Source of the DNA: Syntrophomonadaceae bacterium
Lineage (GTDB): Bacteria; Bacillota; Syntrophomonadia; Syntrophomonadales; Syntrophomonadaceae
Assembly (NCBI GenBank): GCA_012729835.1
Contig: JAAYCK010000002.1
Span: 22,508 to 86,507 of the forward strand
DNA: 64,000 nucleotides
Direction: 5' to 3'
Part shown: piece after piece, positions 16,722 to 23,865 of the stretch
Numbering within the stretch: position 1 is the stretch's first letter
Layout: each line of letters starts with the position of its first letter
Notes under the pieces: generated by a model
Databases searched by the model: none
Told to the model about the DNA's origin: nothing
Seen by the model: only the letters and a program-made list of their open reading frames with translations
Translations under genes and position numbers: made by a program

Positions 16722-17051
16722 TTAAGCAATGATCTTTCTCAACTGTCCATATTGGCCTTCATCATTGCCCCGTTGGGGTGTTCTCTCTTTTTCATGTTTG
16801 GCCAGATATTCATCAAGTGCTGATCTCCTGAACAAAACCCTTTGTCCACCCGGCTTAGAAGATGGAATTATTCCTTCTCGGGCCCACCGGAGCACCGTAT
16901 CATAAGAAACACCTAAGTATTCGGCGGCTTCCTGAGGAAACATAGTGCGATCTCCGTCGCCTGGCTTTTCTTCTCTATTCCCCAGGTAATTATTCAGGTC
17001 GTGCAGTTCCTGGGCTATCTGCTCCAATAAAGTAAGGACCTTTTCAACCAA
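16722..17051 (-). CDS. Excisionase/MerR-type helix-turn-helix protein
   Basis: A 109-aa protein from TTG 17051 with GGAGG eight bases upstream. The first 30 residues form a coiled coil (VLTLLEQIAQELHDLNNYLG). Residues about 38-88 (FPQEAAEYLGVSYDTVLRWA, then REGIIPSSKPGGQRVLFRRS) match the HTH_17/excisionase DNA-binding family. Its position near the lysogeny switch fits a recombination directionality factor, but early regulators share this fold. Confidence 0.75.
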   Translation of the reverse strand: MVEKVLTLLEQIAQELHDLNNYLGNREEKPGDGDRTMFPQEAAEYLGVSYDTVLRWAREGIIPSSKPGGQRVLFRRSALDEYLAKHEKERTPQRGNDEGQYGQLRKIIA

Positions 17052-17066
17052 GCGAATTACCTCCTT

Positions 17067-17876
17067 TTACGCCACATATTTGATGGCTAACTCGCGGACA
17101 ATGGCGGTGTAGATTTCTTGCAGCCGCCTATCCTGATCGATTACATCCAGCCGATTGGTATCATTGATCTTTGTCTTGCTGGCTCCCGCCTCGAACAACC
17201 GCTCTTTGTGGTTAGCTAAACGCCGACGCAGGTTACATGCAGCCCGTTTTTCTAAGAGATCATAACTCTCTTCCCTGACGCCTTGGAAATCATCGCCTCT
17301 GGCTCTGGCCACTTTGTTTAACTGCTCATTGATGTACTTGCGCCATTGTTTGTCGGTGGGAGCGAGGGCCTCTTTGATGTTCTGGATAGTTTCGGCCTGG
17401 GCTTCCTGGTTGGTCTCCAGTGCCTGGATTTTCTTTTCCTGGTCAACCAAACACTGAGCAAGTTGAAGGGTAACTTCGGCCTGAGAAACAGGTTGATTTG
17501 TTGGTAAGAAAACTGCAGCCAAAACATCCTTGGCTTTGAGTTGGTATTCAATAACCCGGTCTTGGATCTTGAGGTCATCAATAATACCAGCGTTGATCTT
17601 GGCCAGCCATAATGGTAGGAACTCGAGTTCGATGCATAAAGCTTCTTGAGTGCCGCTATTAGTGGGGAGTGAAATTTTTTTCACCCCTCTGGAAAGGACT
17701 ACATCTTCATTAAGTTTCATATATTGCCCACGGCGTTGATTATCATTGAGACCCAGTCCGTTGCATATCCAGCGGGCACCGGCATAAACTTTGCCATCGT
17801 TGAATTTTACGGCTAGTAGTTCTGCCCCGTTGAAATCAACCGTCTTCTGTTCTACTGGCGTGATTTGGTTGTCCAT
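17067..17876 (-). CDS. Phage antirepressor protein
   Basis: A 269-aa protein starting at ATG 17876 behind GGAGGAG. The N-terminal domain (VDFNGAELLAVKFNDGKVYA, then GARWICNGLGLNDNQRRGQY) is of the P22 antirepressor type. The following IELEFLPLWLAKINAG and VIEYQLKAKDVLAAVF are its usual continuation. A coiled-coil linker (about 140-170) leads to a C-terminal domain like ORF6C. Antirepressors inactivate phage repressors during induction; here it is the second gene of the leftward operon after the Cro-like gene. Confidence 0.88.
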   Translation of the reverse strand: MDNQITPVEQKTVDFNGAELLAVKFNDGKVYAGARWICNGLGLNDNQRRGQYMKLNEDVVLSRGVKKISLPTNSGTQEALCIELEFLPLWLAKINAGIIDDLKIQDRVIEYQLKAKDVLAAVFLPTNQPVSQAEVTLQLAQCLVDQEKKIQALETNQEAQAETIQNIKEALAPTDKQWRKYINEQLNKVARARGDDFQGVREESYDLLEKRAACNLRRRLANHKERLFEAGASKTKINDTNRLDVIDQDRRLQEIYTAIVRELAIKYVA

Positions 17877-17948
17877 GGCATCTCCTCCTTCCATCTTTTA
17901 CATGTTTACCGTCCTAACCGTCTGGGTTAGGTTAATTCCAACCCTAAC

Positions 17949-18203
17949 CTAATTGCAGGTGCCGGTGGGCATGCCTTCGATACATTCAGTATCGTCGTGG
18001 GGTAAAAAAATATCTGGGAAGAGTTCTTGCATCGAAATCCCATAGTAAGCTTCTAACCTGATCATGAGATCTCGACCAGGTTTCGATGCTCCACTTTCCA
18101 ACTTGCGAAGATATACGGTTGAAATGTTATTATCTTCTGCAGCTTTGTTGAGAGTTTTTTCGCGGCTCTTTCTTGCCTGAATAAGCTTATTTCGTCTCAA
18201 CAT
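17949..18203 (-). CDS. Cro-like XRE regulator
   Basis: An 84-aa protein. The start is ATG 18203, preceded by AGGAGGTG with correct spacing. The XRE helix-turn-helix spans residues 4-60 (LNKAAEDNNISTVYLRKLES, GASKPGRDLMIRLEAYYG). It is the first gene of the leftward operon, divergent from the repressor across four operators, which is the position of Cro in lambdoid switches. That role is inferred from position. Confidence 0.8.
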   Translation of the reverse strand: MLRRNKLIQARKSREKTLNKAAEDNNISTVYLRKLESGASKPGRDLMIRLEAYYGISMQELFPDIFLPHDDTECIEGMPTGTCN

Positions 18204-18218
18204 TTGCACCTCCTAGCT

Positions 18219-18233
18219 GATACCGTTTGTATC
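18219..18233. promoter_or_regulatory. Repressor operator O1
   Basis: GATACCGTTTGTATC, a perfect GATAC-N5-GTATC palindrome. It is the copy closest to the Cro-like gene start and lies just upstream of its ribosome site. Confidence 0.75.
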
Positions 18234-18242
18234 ATTGTAAAT

Positions 18243-18257
18243 GATACTTTTTGTATC
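18243..18257. promoter_or_regulatory. Repressor operator O2
   Basis: GATACTTTTTGTATC, a second perfect GATAC-N5-GTATC palindrome, starting 24 bases after O1. Confidence 0.75.
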
Positions 18258-18271
18258 GTCAAGTTTTTTTC

Positions 18272-18286
18272 GATACATTTTTTATC
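18272..18286. promoter_or_regulatory. Repressor operator O3
   Basis: GATACATTTTTTATC, the same palindrome with one mismatch (G to T) in the right half-site, starting 29 bases after O2. Confidence 0.65.
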
Positions 18287-18298
18287 ATTAATTGATGT

Positions 18299-18313
18299 GA
18301 TAAAATTTGTATC
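18299..18313. promoter_or_regulatory. Repressor operator O4
   Basis: GATAAAATTTGTATC, the same palindrome with one mismatch in the left half-site. It is closest to the repressor gene, ending 25 bases before its GTG, so it probably serves autoregulation. Confidence 0.65.
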
Positions 18314-18338
18314 GCATAATTAAAATGAGGTGATAATA

Positions 18339-19034
18339 GTGGCTGGAAATCCTATTCTGGGTAAAAACATGGCCAGACTCAGGGGGAACCGAAGCCAAGA
18401 AGAAGTAGCCCAATCTATCGGTATTTCTAGAGCGCGTTATTCACATTATGAAACCGCGCGAAGTGAGCCAGACCATGAAGTCTTGGAATCACTAGCCAAT
18501 TATTTTGGAGTATCCACTGATTACCTACTGGGATTAACTGATGATCCAAAGCCTATAAGTATATATACATCATCCGGTTTTCTTGAAAAGGCTCTTAGAA
18601 CTATGAAAAGTCAACGTGGACAAGCAACTATTGATTCAATCCCGTTGCTCTTAATTGAAATGGCCAAGCTATATGCAGTTTCTAAGGGTGTTCCCACATC
18701 TGCTATTATGAGCCATTTGTCCGAGGAATCTCCTTTATCCGAAGAAGAAAAAAACAAACTAGCACGCGAGATAGACAGGGCTTTGAATGAGGAGCCTGAC
18801 CCCGCCAGCGAGCTGGCCAAAGAGATTGAGAGCCTACCGACAGAAGAGCGAAAAGCGATGGAGACTATGCTCGAAGTACTTAGGAAACGTAATGAAGGTG
18901 CGGCAGCATATGACCCGATCGCTGCCAACCAAGATGGGGGATCAGACAAGACTTTGCGAGGTCCGGCAGCCAGAAGCGAAGCAGAATTTAAAAAAGCATA
19001 TAGAGAAGAAATGTTAAAGAAAAAACAGAAATGA
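18339..19034 (+). CDS. ImmR/CI-type phage repressor (XRE family)
   Basis: A 231-aa protein from GTG 18339 with GAGGTG upstream. The XRE domain covers residues about 6-65 (GKNMARLRGNRSQEEVAQSI, YFGVSTDYLLGLTDDP). The C-terminal region is acidic and helical, with no Ser-Lys S24 autoprotease site. That absence, and the ImmA-type protease encoded next, indicate control by proteolysis by a partner protease as in ICEBs1/phi105-like elements. It should hold the prophage silent by binding the four operators to its left. Confidence 0.88.
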   Translation: MAGNPILGKNMARLRGNRSQEEVAQSIGISRARYSHYETARSEPDHEVLESLANYFGVSTDYLLGLTDDPKPISIYTSSGFLEKALRTMKSQRGQATIDSIPLLLIEMAKLYAVSKGVPTSAIMSHLSEESPLSEEEKNKLAREIDRALNEEPDPASELAKEIESLPTEERKAMETMLEVLRKRNEGAAAYDPIAANQDGGSDKTLRGPAARSEAEFKKAYREEMLKKKQK

Positions 19035-19035
19035 T

Positions 19036-19057
19036 TGACCCGCAATTAGGCGGGTCA
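19036..19057 (+). terminator. Hairpin after the repressor gene
   Basis: TGACCCGC-AATTAG-GCGGGTCA is a perfect 8-bp stem, followed by GTTTCATTT. It starts two bases after the repressor stop codon. The U-tract is poor, so it may attenuate rather than fully terminate transcription. Confidence 0.5.
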
Positions 19058-19115
19058 GTTTCATTTAAAGGGTTTTCGACATTATATGACTATATGTGGC
19101 AAAGAAGGTGTAGTG

Positions 19116-19526
19116 ATGAAAGAAATGTATGCGATAGCAGAGAGAGAAGGGATTAATATTCGCTGGTGGGACTTTGCCCCTCCGCTTCGGGGGCTATATT
19201 GGGCACCGAAAGATTTGCCACCAGTCATTGCATTGGATAATGCTCTTGAAAACAATACTCCTTTGTTGCGTTCAATATTTGCTGAAGAACTCGGGCATCA
19301 TTTCACTTTAGATCGCGCTGCCATTTGCCGTACATATTTCAACTACCGGGACAGGCTCGCGGTATCCAGGGCAGAATACCGCGCCTGGAAGTGGGCCGCT
19401 GAATATCTGATACCAAAGAAACAGTTGCGCAAAGCATTGAGGAACGGGAACGGAACGCTTTGGGACTTGGCAGAATTGTTTGATGTAACAGAAGAGATGA
19501 TGGAGTTCAGGTTGAAATTGGCATAG
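19116..19526 (+). CDS. ImmA/IrrE-type metallopeptidase
   Basis: A 136-aa protein. ATG 19116 is preferred (AGAAGGTG upstream); an upstream frame extension lacks a ribosome site. The zinc motif AEELGHHFT (HExxH variant, E-x-x-H-H with Glu before Leu) lies near residue 65 in IFAEELGHHFTLD, and the AEYRAWKWAAEYLIPKKQL helix is the ImmA signature. These proteases cleave the paired repressor on induction. The helix-turn-helix-like end (LWDLAELFDVTEEMMEFRL) is typical. Note that the site reads EELGHH rather than canonical HExxH, as in many ImmA members. Confidence 0.88.
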   Translation: MKEMYAIAEREGINIRWWDFAPPLRGLYWAPKDLPPVIALDNALENNTPLLRSIFAEELGHHFTLDRAAICRTYFNYRDRLAVSRAEYRAWKWAAEYLIPKKQLRKALRNGNGTLWDLAELFDVTEEMMEFRLKLA

Positions 19527-19552
19527 TAACAAGAGTAAAGGGGAGATGTAAC

Positions 19553-19933
19553 TTGGCAACATGCAAGTGGTGTAGAAAGGGCGGCATATTTATACGAGTT
19601 GATCGATATGGCTTGTGCAATAACTGCTCAGATGCAATATTGATTGAAGTTAACTCACGAGTAAAGGTAATTCAAGAATCAAAAGATATAATTAATTCTT
19701 CAAAAAAGCTTGATACCGTGCTTTCGCGACTCGATACAATAGTAATGCACGCACAAGAACTTCGCAAATATGAAGATGCTGCCAATATGCAGTCTAAGGA
19801 AACATCTTTAACACAGGATATCGCACCGGGCACATGGAACAAAGTTGATCTGATTTTAGCCCCTGTTAAAGCAAGCGAATTTAATTATCTCAGTATAAAT
19901 ATTGAGGAAGATGAAATACAGCTCTTAAACTAA
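19553..19933 (+). CDS. Zinc-ribbon protein of unknown function
   Basis: A 126-aa protein from TTG 19553 with GGGGAG upstream. CKWCRKGGIFIRVDRYGLCN then NCSDAIL is a CxxC...CxxC finger. The middle is a coiled coil (VIQESKDIINSSKKLDTVLS). It lies between the ImmA-type gene and a membrane protein gene, in the region where prophages carry genes expressed in the lysogen. Function is unknown. Confidence 0.6.
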   Translation: MATCKWCRKGGIFIRVDRYGLCNNCSDAILIEVNSRVKVIQESKDIINSSKKLDTVLSRLDTIVMHAQELRKYEDAANMQSKETSLTQDIAPGTWNKVDLILAPVKASEFNYLSINIEEDEIQLLN

Positions 19934-19980
19934 ATAATCTATAAAGATCCCATGATAAGTATTTTTTGGGGGGTTTCATT

Positions 19981-20568
19981 ATGGAATTATACTCCGGCCT
20001 AGCGCTTATAGCAATTGCAATCATGTATTGGATTAATGCAGACAAAAAGAAAAAAGCGTTATCAGTTACTGATCCAGATACAGCCAAGAAGAATTACGAT
20101 AAAGCTATGGTCAGTAGCATAATTGTTATGATGATTGGCCTTATTTGCATTGGAGTATGGTTTTATAAAACTGGAAGTAGTATTGCCCAATCCACCCAAT
20201 CTATTAATGTCTCAGGGGTATCCAGTAATGTGACAATTGAAGTACCTGAGATGATGACCACCGATATCATTGACGGTGAAGAGGCCCAGGGAATATTTAA
20301 GATCCTTCATCTTAAAATAACCAATGAGCAAAAAGATGCTATATACGTTAACTGCGCAAATTATGCTTTAATTGACGATCAGGACCGAGAATTCACATAT
20401 TCAGATATCAATCTAACCAATGATAAAGCAATATCATTTAAAAAGCTTAATCCCGGCCTAACCCTTGACGGATATATCGCCTATGATGTTCCGAAAGATG
20501 CCACGGGTTTGAAGCTCAAATGCAGGGGCGGAATGACTGGAGAAGCTATTTACCTCGATCTTGATTAG
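19981..20568 (+). CDS. Membrane-anchored DUF4352-like protein, possible lysogenic-conversion gene
   Basis: A 195-aa protein from ATG 19981 behind GGGGGG. It has two membrane segments, near residues 2-18 (LYSGLALIAIAIMYW) and 45-62 (SSIIVMMIGLICIGVWF). The C-terminal 110 residues outside (TIEVPEMMTTDIIDGEEAQG, LHLKITNEQKDAIYVNCANY, ALIDDQDREFTY) resemble the DUF4352/Telomeric-repeat-factor-like beta sandwich of surface proteins. It lies beside the integrase and would be expressed in the lysogen. An immunity or surface role is inference. Confidence 0.6.
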   Translation: MELYSGLALIAIAIMYWINADKKKKALSVTDPDTAKKNYDKAMVSSIIVMMIGLICIGVWFYKTGSSIAQSTQSINVSGVSSNVTIEVPEMMTTDIIDGEEAQGIFKILHLKITNEQKDAIYVNCANYALIDDQDREFTYSDINLTNDKAISFKKLNPGLTLDGYIAYDVPKDATGLKLKCRGGMTGEAIYLDLD

Positions 20569-20647
20569 CCCAATAATTACCGCTTGCTCCATTTCATTCG
20601 GAAAGTAAAACTAGTTGTTAAGGATAAGAATATGGAGTTGATTCCTG

Positions 20648-21976
20648 TTGGCCGATGAAGAAAAAGACCAAGAGAAAAAAAAGAAACGAAAACTAGGGCA
20701 CTATGAATGGCGGGGCACTGAATCTCTATATCTATCGGTAAGAGACGGCACTGATCCGGACACTGGAAAACCTAATAGATATACAAAAACAGTTCTTGGC
20801 ATCAAAGAGGGTGACGAGAGAGCTGCAGATACGGAACTGGCTTTATTTATTGCAGAAATAAAAAAGGGGAAAGCCAAAAAGAAGGCTTCGAAAGAGACTC
20901 TCCGAGCCTTTTCAGTACGGTGGATGCGCGATTATGTAAAAACACAGCTATCCCGCGGCACCGCCAAAGTCTACCAAACTAACCTGGATAATTATATACT
21001 TCCCACCCTTGGGGACCTCGCCATGAGCAAGATCAAGCAAAAACACCTTTTGAAGTTTTATAACAATCTGCAGGAAGATGGTATACGAAAGGATAAGAAA
21101 TCCGGGCCCCTTGGGCCAGCAACTATACAAAAATGCCATCATATTATATCTTCGATGTTTTCCACCGCTAATGATTGGGGTGAAATAGATGATAATCCCT
21201 GTGAAAAGGTTAAGCCTCCTAAAGTACCCAAGCGTAGAAAAGTAAGTTTAGATAAGGCAAAGGCTAAAGAAATGCTCCAGGCCCTCGCAAAGGAATCTCT
21301 CAAATATCGGGTCTTAACAGTCTTATCAGCATCAACCGGCATGCGACGTGGTGAACTCTTGGGCATAGGGAATAGTACCTTAGATCTTGATAATTGCCTG
21401 ATCAATATCGACCGAGCATCAACTCATGTTTCGGGCGAGGGTATTTTTATCGATGATCCCAAAACCGAAGCCAGCATAAGGACCATCCCGTTTCCGCAAA
21501 GTATCGTGCCATTGCTGAAAGAAATGATAGCTGCAAGAGATAAGCAACGGAACAAGTGCGGCGAATTATGGCAGAAGAAAATAATGGTCTATGGGAAATG
21601 GGTGGACAACGACTTGCTGTTTACCCAGTGGAACGGAAAGCCCATGCACCCTAATTCCGTCGATACCTGGTTTACAAAATTCAAAGAGGAGAATAAGCTG
21701 CCGGATAATCTGACCTTTCATGGGCTGCGGCATACGAATGTTTATCTGTTATTAAAGCATGGCACTGACCTGGGAACCGTGGCTGATCTTGAAGGCCATG
21801 CCCGAAAAACTACCACATTAGATTATGACGATCCCTCTCCTGAAGCAATGCGGGAAGCTTCTGATAAAATTAATGATGTGCTGTCCCTTCCGGAAACCAT
21901 CCCGAATCTAATTGGAAAGCCTGTTAACATCCGCCGTAAGAGAGAAAAGAAGTCTTCCAAAGAGCCCGAAAAATAG
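20648..21976 (+). CDS. Tyrosine-type phage integrase
   Basis: A 442-aa protein starting at TTG 20648. An N-terminal AP2-like arm-binding domain (residues about 15-65) is followed by a SAM-like core-binding domain (FSVRWMRDYVKTQLSRGTAK). The catalytic domain has ASTGMRRGELLGI (Arg), HGLRHTNVYLLL (H-x-x-R), LEGHARKTTTLDYDD (His, then Tyr in LDY). It catalyses site-specific integration and excision. Its stop lies 129 bases from the 3' end of tRNA-Val, the usual layout for an integrase that uses the tRNA as attachment site. Confidence 0.95.
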   Translation: MADEEKDQEKKKKRKLGHYEWRGTESLYLSVRDGTDPDTGKPNRYTKTVLGIKEGDERAADTELALFIAEIKKGKAKKKASKETLRAFSVRWMRDYVKTQLSRGTAKVYQTNLDNYILPTLGDLAMSKIKQKHLLKFYNNLQEDGIRKDKKSGPLGPATIQKCHHIISSMFSTANDWGEIDDNPCEKVKPPKVPKRRKVSLDKAKAKEMLQALAKESLKYRVLTVLSASTGMRRGELLGIGNSTLDLDNCLINIDRASTHVSGEGIFIDDPKTEASIRTIPFPQSIVPLLKEMIAARDKQRNKCGELWQKKIMVYGKWVDNDLLFTQWNGKPMHPNSVDTWFTKFKEENKLPDNLTFHGLRHTNVYLLLKHGTDLGTVADLEGHARKTTTLDYDDPSPEAMREASDKINDVLSLPETIPNLIGKPVNIRRKREKKSSKEPEK

Positions 21977-22014
21977 TCAACACTTTTGCACTCGTAGGTA
22001 TACTTTCGGACTTG

Positions 22015-22037
22015 TCTGACATCAAATCTGACATCAA
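22015..22037. repeat. Tandem 11-bp direct repeats, possible integrase arm sites
   Basis: TCTGACATCAA occurs at 22015-22025 and again at 22027-22037. The pair lies between the integrase stop codon and the tRNA attachment region, where arm-type integrase sites are expected. The role is inferred from position. Confidence 0.5.
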
Positions 22038-22062
22038 GGTCAATATCGCCCCGTTGATATAA

Positions 22063-22092
22063 AAATACCGGGGTCCTCAAACCCAGGTATTT
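22063..22092. terminator. Palindrome between integrase and tRNA-Val
   Basis: AAATACC and GGTATTT form a 7-bp stem around a 16-base loop that also holds GGGG/CCC. It could end transcription from either side (A- and T-rich flanks) or be part of the attachment region. Confidence 0.4.
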
Positions 22093-22104
22093 GCGTATTT
22101 CTTA

Positions 22105-22150
22105 TGGTGGGCGCGGAGGGTTTCGAACCCACGACTTCTACCGTGTGAAG
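22105..22150. other. Predicted attachment site region of the prophage
   Basis: The 3' half of tRNA-Val faces the integrase gene. Tyrosine integrases of this layout usually cross over in the anticodon or T-loop/3' part of the tRNA. The matching copy at the other prophage end lies outside the window, so the exact core cannot be read here. Confidence 0.55.
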
Positions 22151-22179
22151 GTAGCACTCTCCCGCTGAGTTACGCGCCC
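22105..22179 (-). tRNA. tRNA-Val (anticodon CAC)
   Basis: The reverse strand gives acceptor GGGCGCG/CGCGCCC, a D arm (ACTC/GAGT), the anticodon arm CTACC-TTCACAC-GGTAG with anticodon CAC, a T arm GTGGG-TTCGAAA-CCCTC, and an encoded CCA. CAC reads GUG, so this is valine. It lies at the right end of the prophage. Confidence 0.95.
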
Positions 22180-22220
22180 GAATTATAGGTATTATATATC
22201 ATGAAAAGTGTGTTTTCAAA

Positions 22221-23501
22221 TCAGTCAAACAGCTGCCCGCTGACGATAGTCTGGGACCGGCGGGGGCCGACGGCCACGATGGACTGTTTCACCCCGGAGA
22301 GTTCCTCGATCTTGGCGATGTAGTTGCGGGCTTCCACCGGCAGGTCAGACCACTCGGTGACATCGGAGAGGTCCTTCTGCCAGCCTGGCATCTCGATGTA
22401 TTGCGGCTCACACTTGGCCAACACCCCGATGTTTTCGGGGAATTCGGTCAGAACTCTGCCCTCGTAACGATAGCCGACACAGATCTTTAACACCGGAAAT
22501 TCGTCCAATACATCCAGCTTGGTCACCGCCAGGTCGGTCAAGCCATTGACTCGGGTGGCGTAGCGCAGGATAACCGCATCCAGCCAGCCACAGCGACGCG
22601 GACGCCCGGTGGTGGTACCGAATTCACAGCCGCGCTGGCGCAGCTTCTCGCCCATTTCATCATTCAACTCAGTGGGGAAGGGACCTTCACCCACTCTGGT
22701 AGTATAGGCCTTGGCGATACCCAGTACCTTGTTTATACAGGTCGGGCCGATTCCGGCCCCTACACAGGCTCCGCCGGAGATAGGATGGGAAGAGGTCACA
22801 TAGGGATAGGTGCCGTGATCGATATCCAGGAGAGTCCCCTGGGCACCCTCGAAAAGCACCTTCTTGCCTTCTTTTATTTGGTTGTAGACCAGGTAAGAGG
22901 TATCCGCCAGATAGGGTTTGAGTATCTCAACCTGGCTTAACAGCTCATCCATCAGTATACGGTAATCGAAGCCTTCTTCTCCGTATATCTCGGTGATTAA
23001 ACGGTTCTTTTGTTCTACCTGAGCCTTGAAACGGGTCTCAAAGAACTCGGGTTCCATTACCAGATCGGATATCCTGAAGCCGGTCCGATTGATCTTATCC
23101 GCATAGGTGGGGCCGATGCCGCGTTTGGTGGTACCGATCCCGTTGCTGCGGTCTTCCAGTTCATCGATTTTTTTATGATAAGGCATGACCAGCGGGGCTC
23201 GCAGGCTGATCCGAAGATTGCTGGTATCCACCCCTCGCTGCTGCAGTCCGTCCAGTTCCTTGATCAGGTTGCCCATATCCAGAGCAACACCGTTGCCGAC
23301 CACACAGATGGTCTGGGGGTAGAGTATCCCTGACGGCACCAGGTGAAGCATGAACTTCTCGTCCTGAACTTCCACGGTATGTCCGGCATTGCTTCCTCCC
23401 TGGTATCTGACTACACAATCTGCCCTTTTGGCGAGAAAATCGGTAATCTTGCCCTTACCTTCATCTCCCCACTGGGTTCCAATTAATACTACCGCTGACA
23501 C
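22221..23501 (-). CDS. purA: Adenylosuccinate synthetase
   Basis: A 426-aa protein, the usual family length. The start is set at GTG 23501 because GGAGG lies 7 bases upstream; an ATG 6 bases earlier is too close. IGTQWGDEGKGKITDFLA is the P-loop signature (GDEGKGK). Later signatures are GNGVALDMGNLIKE, the GTTKRGIGPTYADK loop and the GRPRRCGWLDAV segment. It joins IMP and aspartate with GTP to form adenylosuccinate in AMP synthesis. Gene order rplI-lonC-purA is origin-proximal, with lonC where dnaB/dnaC often sits. Confidence 0.97.
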   Translation of the reverse strand: MSAVVLIGTQWGDEGKGKITDFLAKRADCVVRYQGGSNAGHTVEVQDEKFMLHLVPSGILYPQTICVVGNGVALDMGNLIKELDGLQQRGVDTSNLRISLRAPLVMPYHKKIDELEDRSNGIGTTKRGIGPTYADKINRTGFRISDLVMEPEFFETRFKAQVEQKNRLITEIYGEEGFDYRILMDELLSQVEILKPYLADTSYLVYNQIKEGKKVLFEGAQGTLLDIDHGTYPYVTSSHPISGGACVGAGIGPTCINKVLGIAKAYTTRVGEGPFPTELNDEMGEKLRQRGCEFGTTTGRPRRCGWLDAVILRYATRVNGLTDLAVTKLDVLDEFPVLKICVGYRYEGRVLTEFPENIGVLAKCEPQYIEMPGWQKDLSDVTEWSDLPVEARNYIAKIEELSGVKQSIVAVGPRRSQTIVSGQLFD

Positions 23502-23504
23502 CGG

Positions 23505-23865
23505 CATTCCTCCCGGTTCTGGTCTGTTAAACAAACCTTAATTTTCCGCATTTGACGGCAAGCTTATCTTAGCAAAAAGCACGGCGCCATGTCAAATGAT
23601 AGCAGATGGCACAGCGCAGCAAAGGGGTGTTCGCGATGCTCCAGGAAATAGTGCTTTCCAGCAACCAAAGCAGGGGCAAATAATTAAGCTGGCGTTCCGA
23701 GCAACCGGTTAAAGAAAGTCCCTCTGTAACGCAAGCTTGGGTGGATATGCCCGCTCCTTGCCGTCCATGGCACCGCCGCACTAGTCCGTCACTGGCCGTC
23801 GCATCGCTCCTGCCTCGTCCTGGCGCCCGCGATACTAGGCCATCCGTGGCCGTCGGAATCCGCCC
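23505..23865. other. GC-rich intergenic region without a convincing gene
   Basis: Between purA and lonC. It holds imperfect repeats of GGCCGTC (ACTGGCCGTCGCATCG, CCATCCGTGGCCGTCGGA) and the segment ATGCCCGCTCCTTGCCGTCC, a variant of which recurs near 43,302 (ATAGCCGCTCCTTGCCATCA). The only long frame (23569-23781) has repetitive low-quality composition and no ribosome site. Confidence 0.6.

Noticed and set aside
23569..23781. Frame of 70 codons between purA and lonC on the minus strand
   Set aside because: No ribosome site, low-quality composition over GC-rich repeats, and no recognisable fold.
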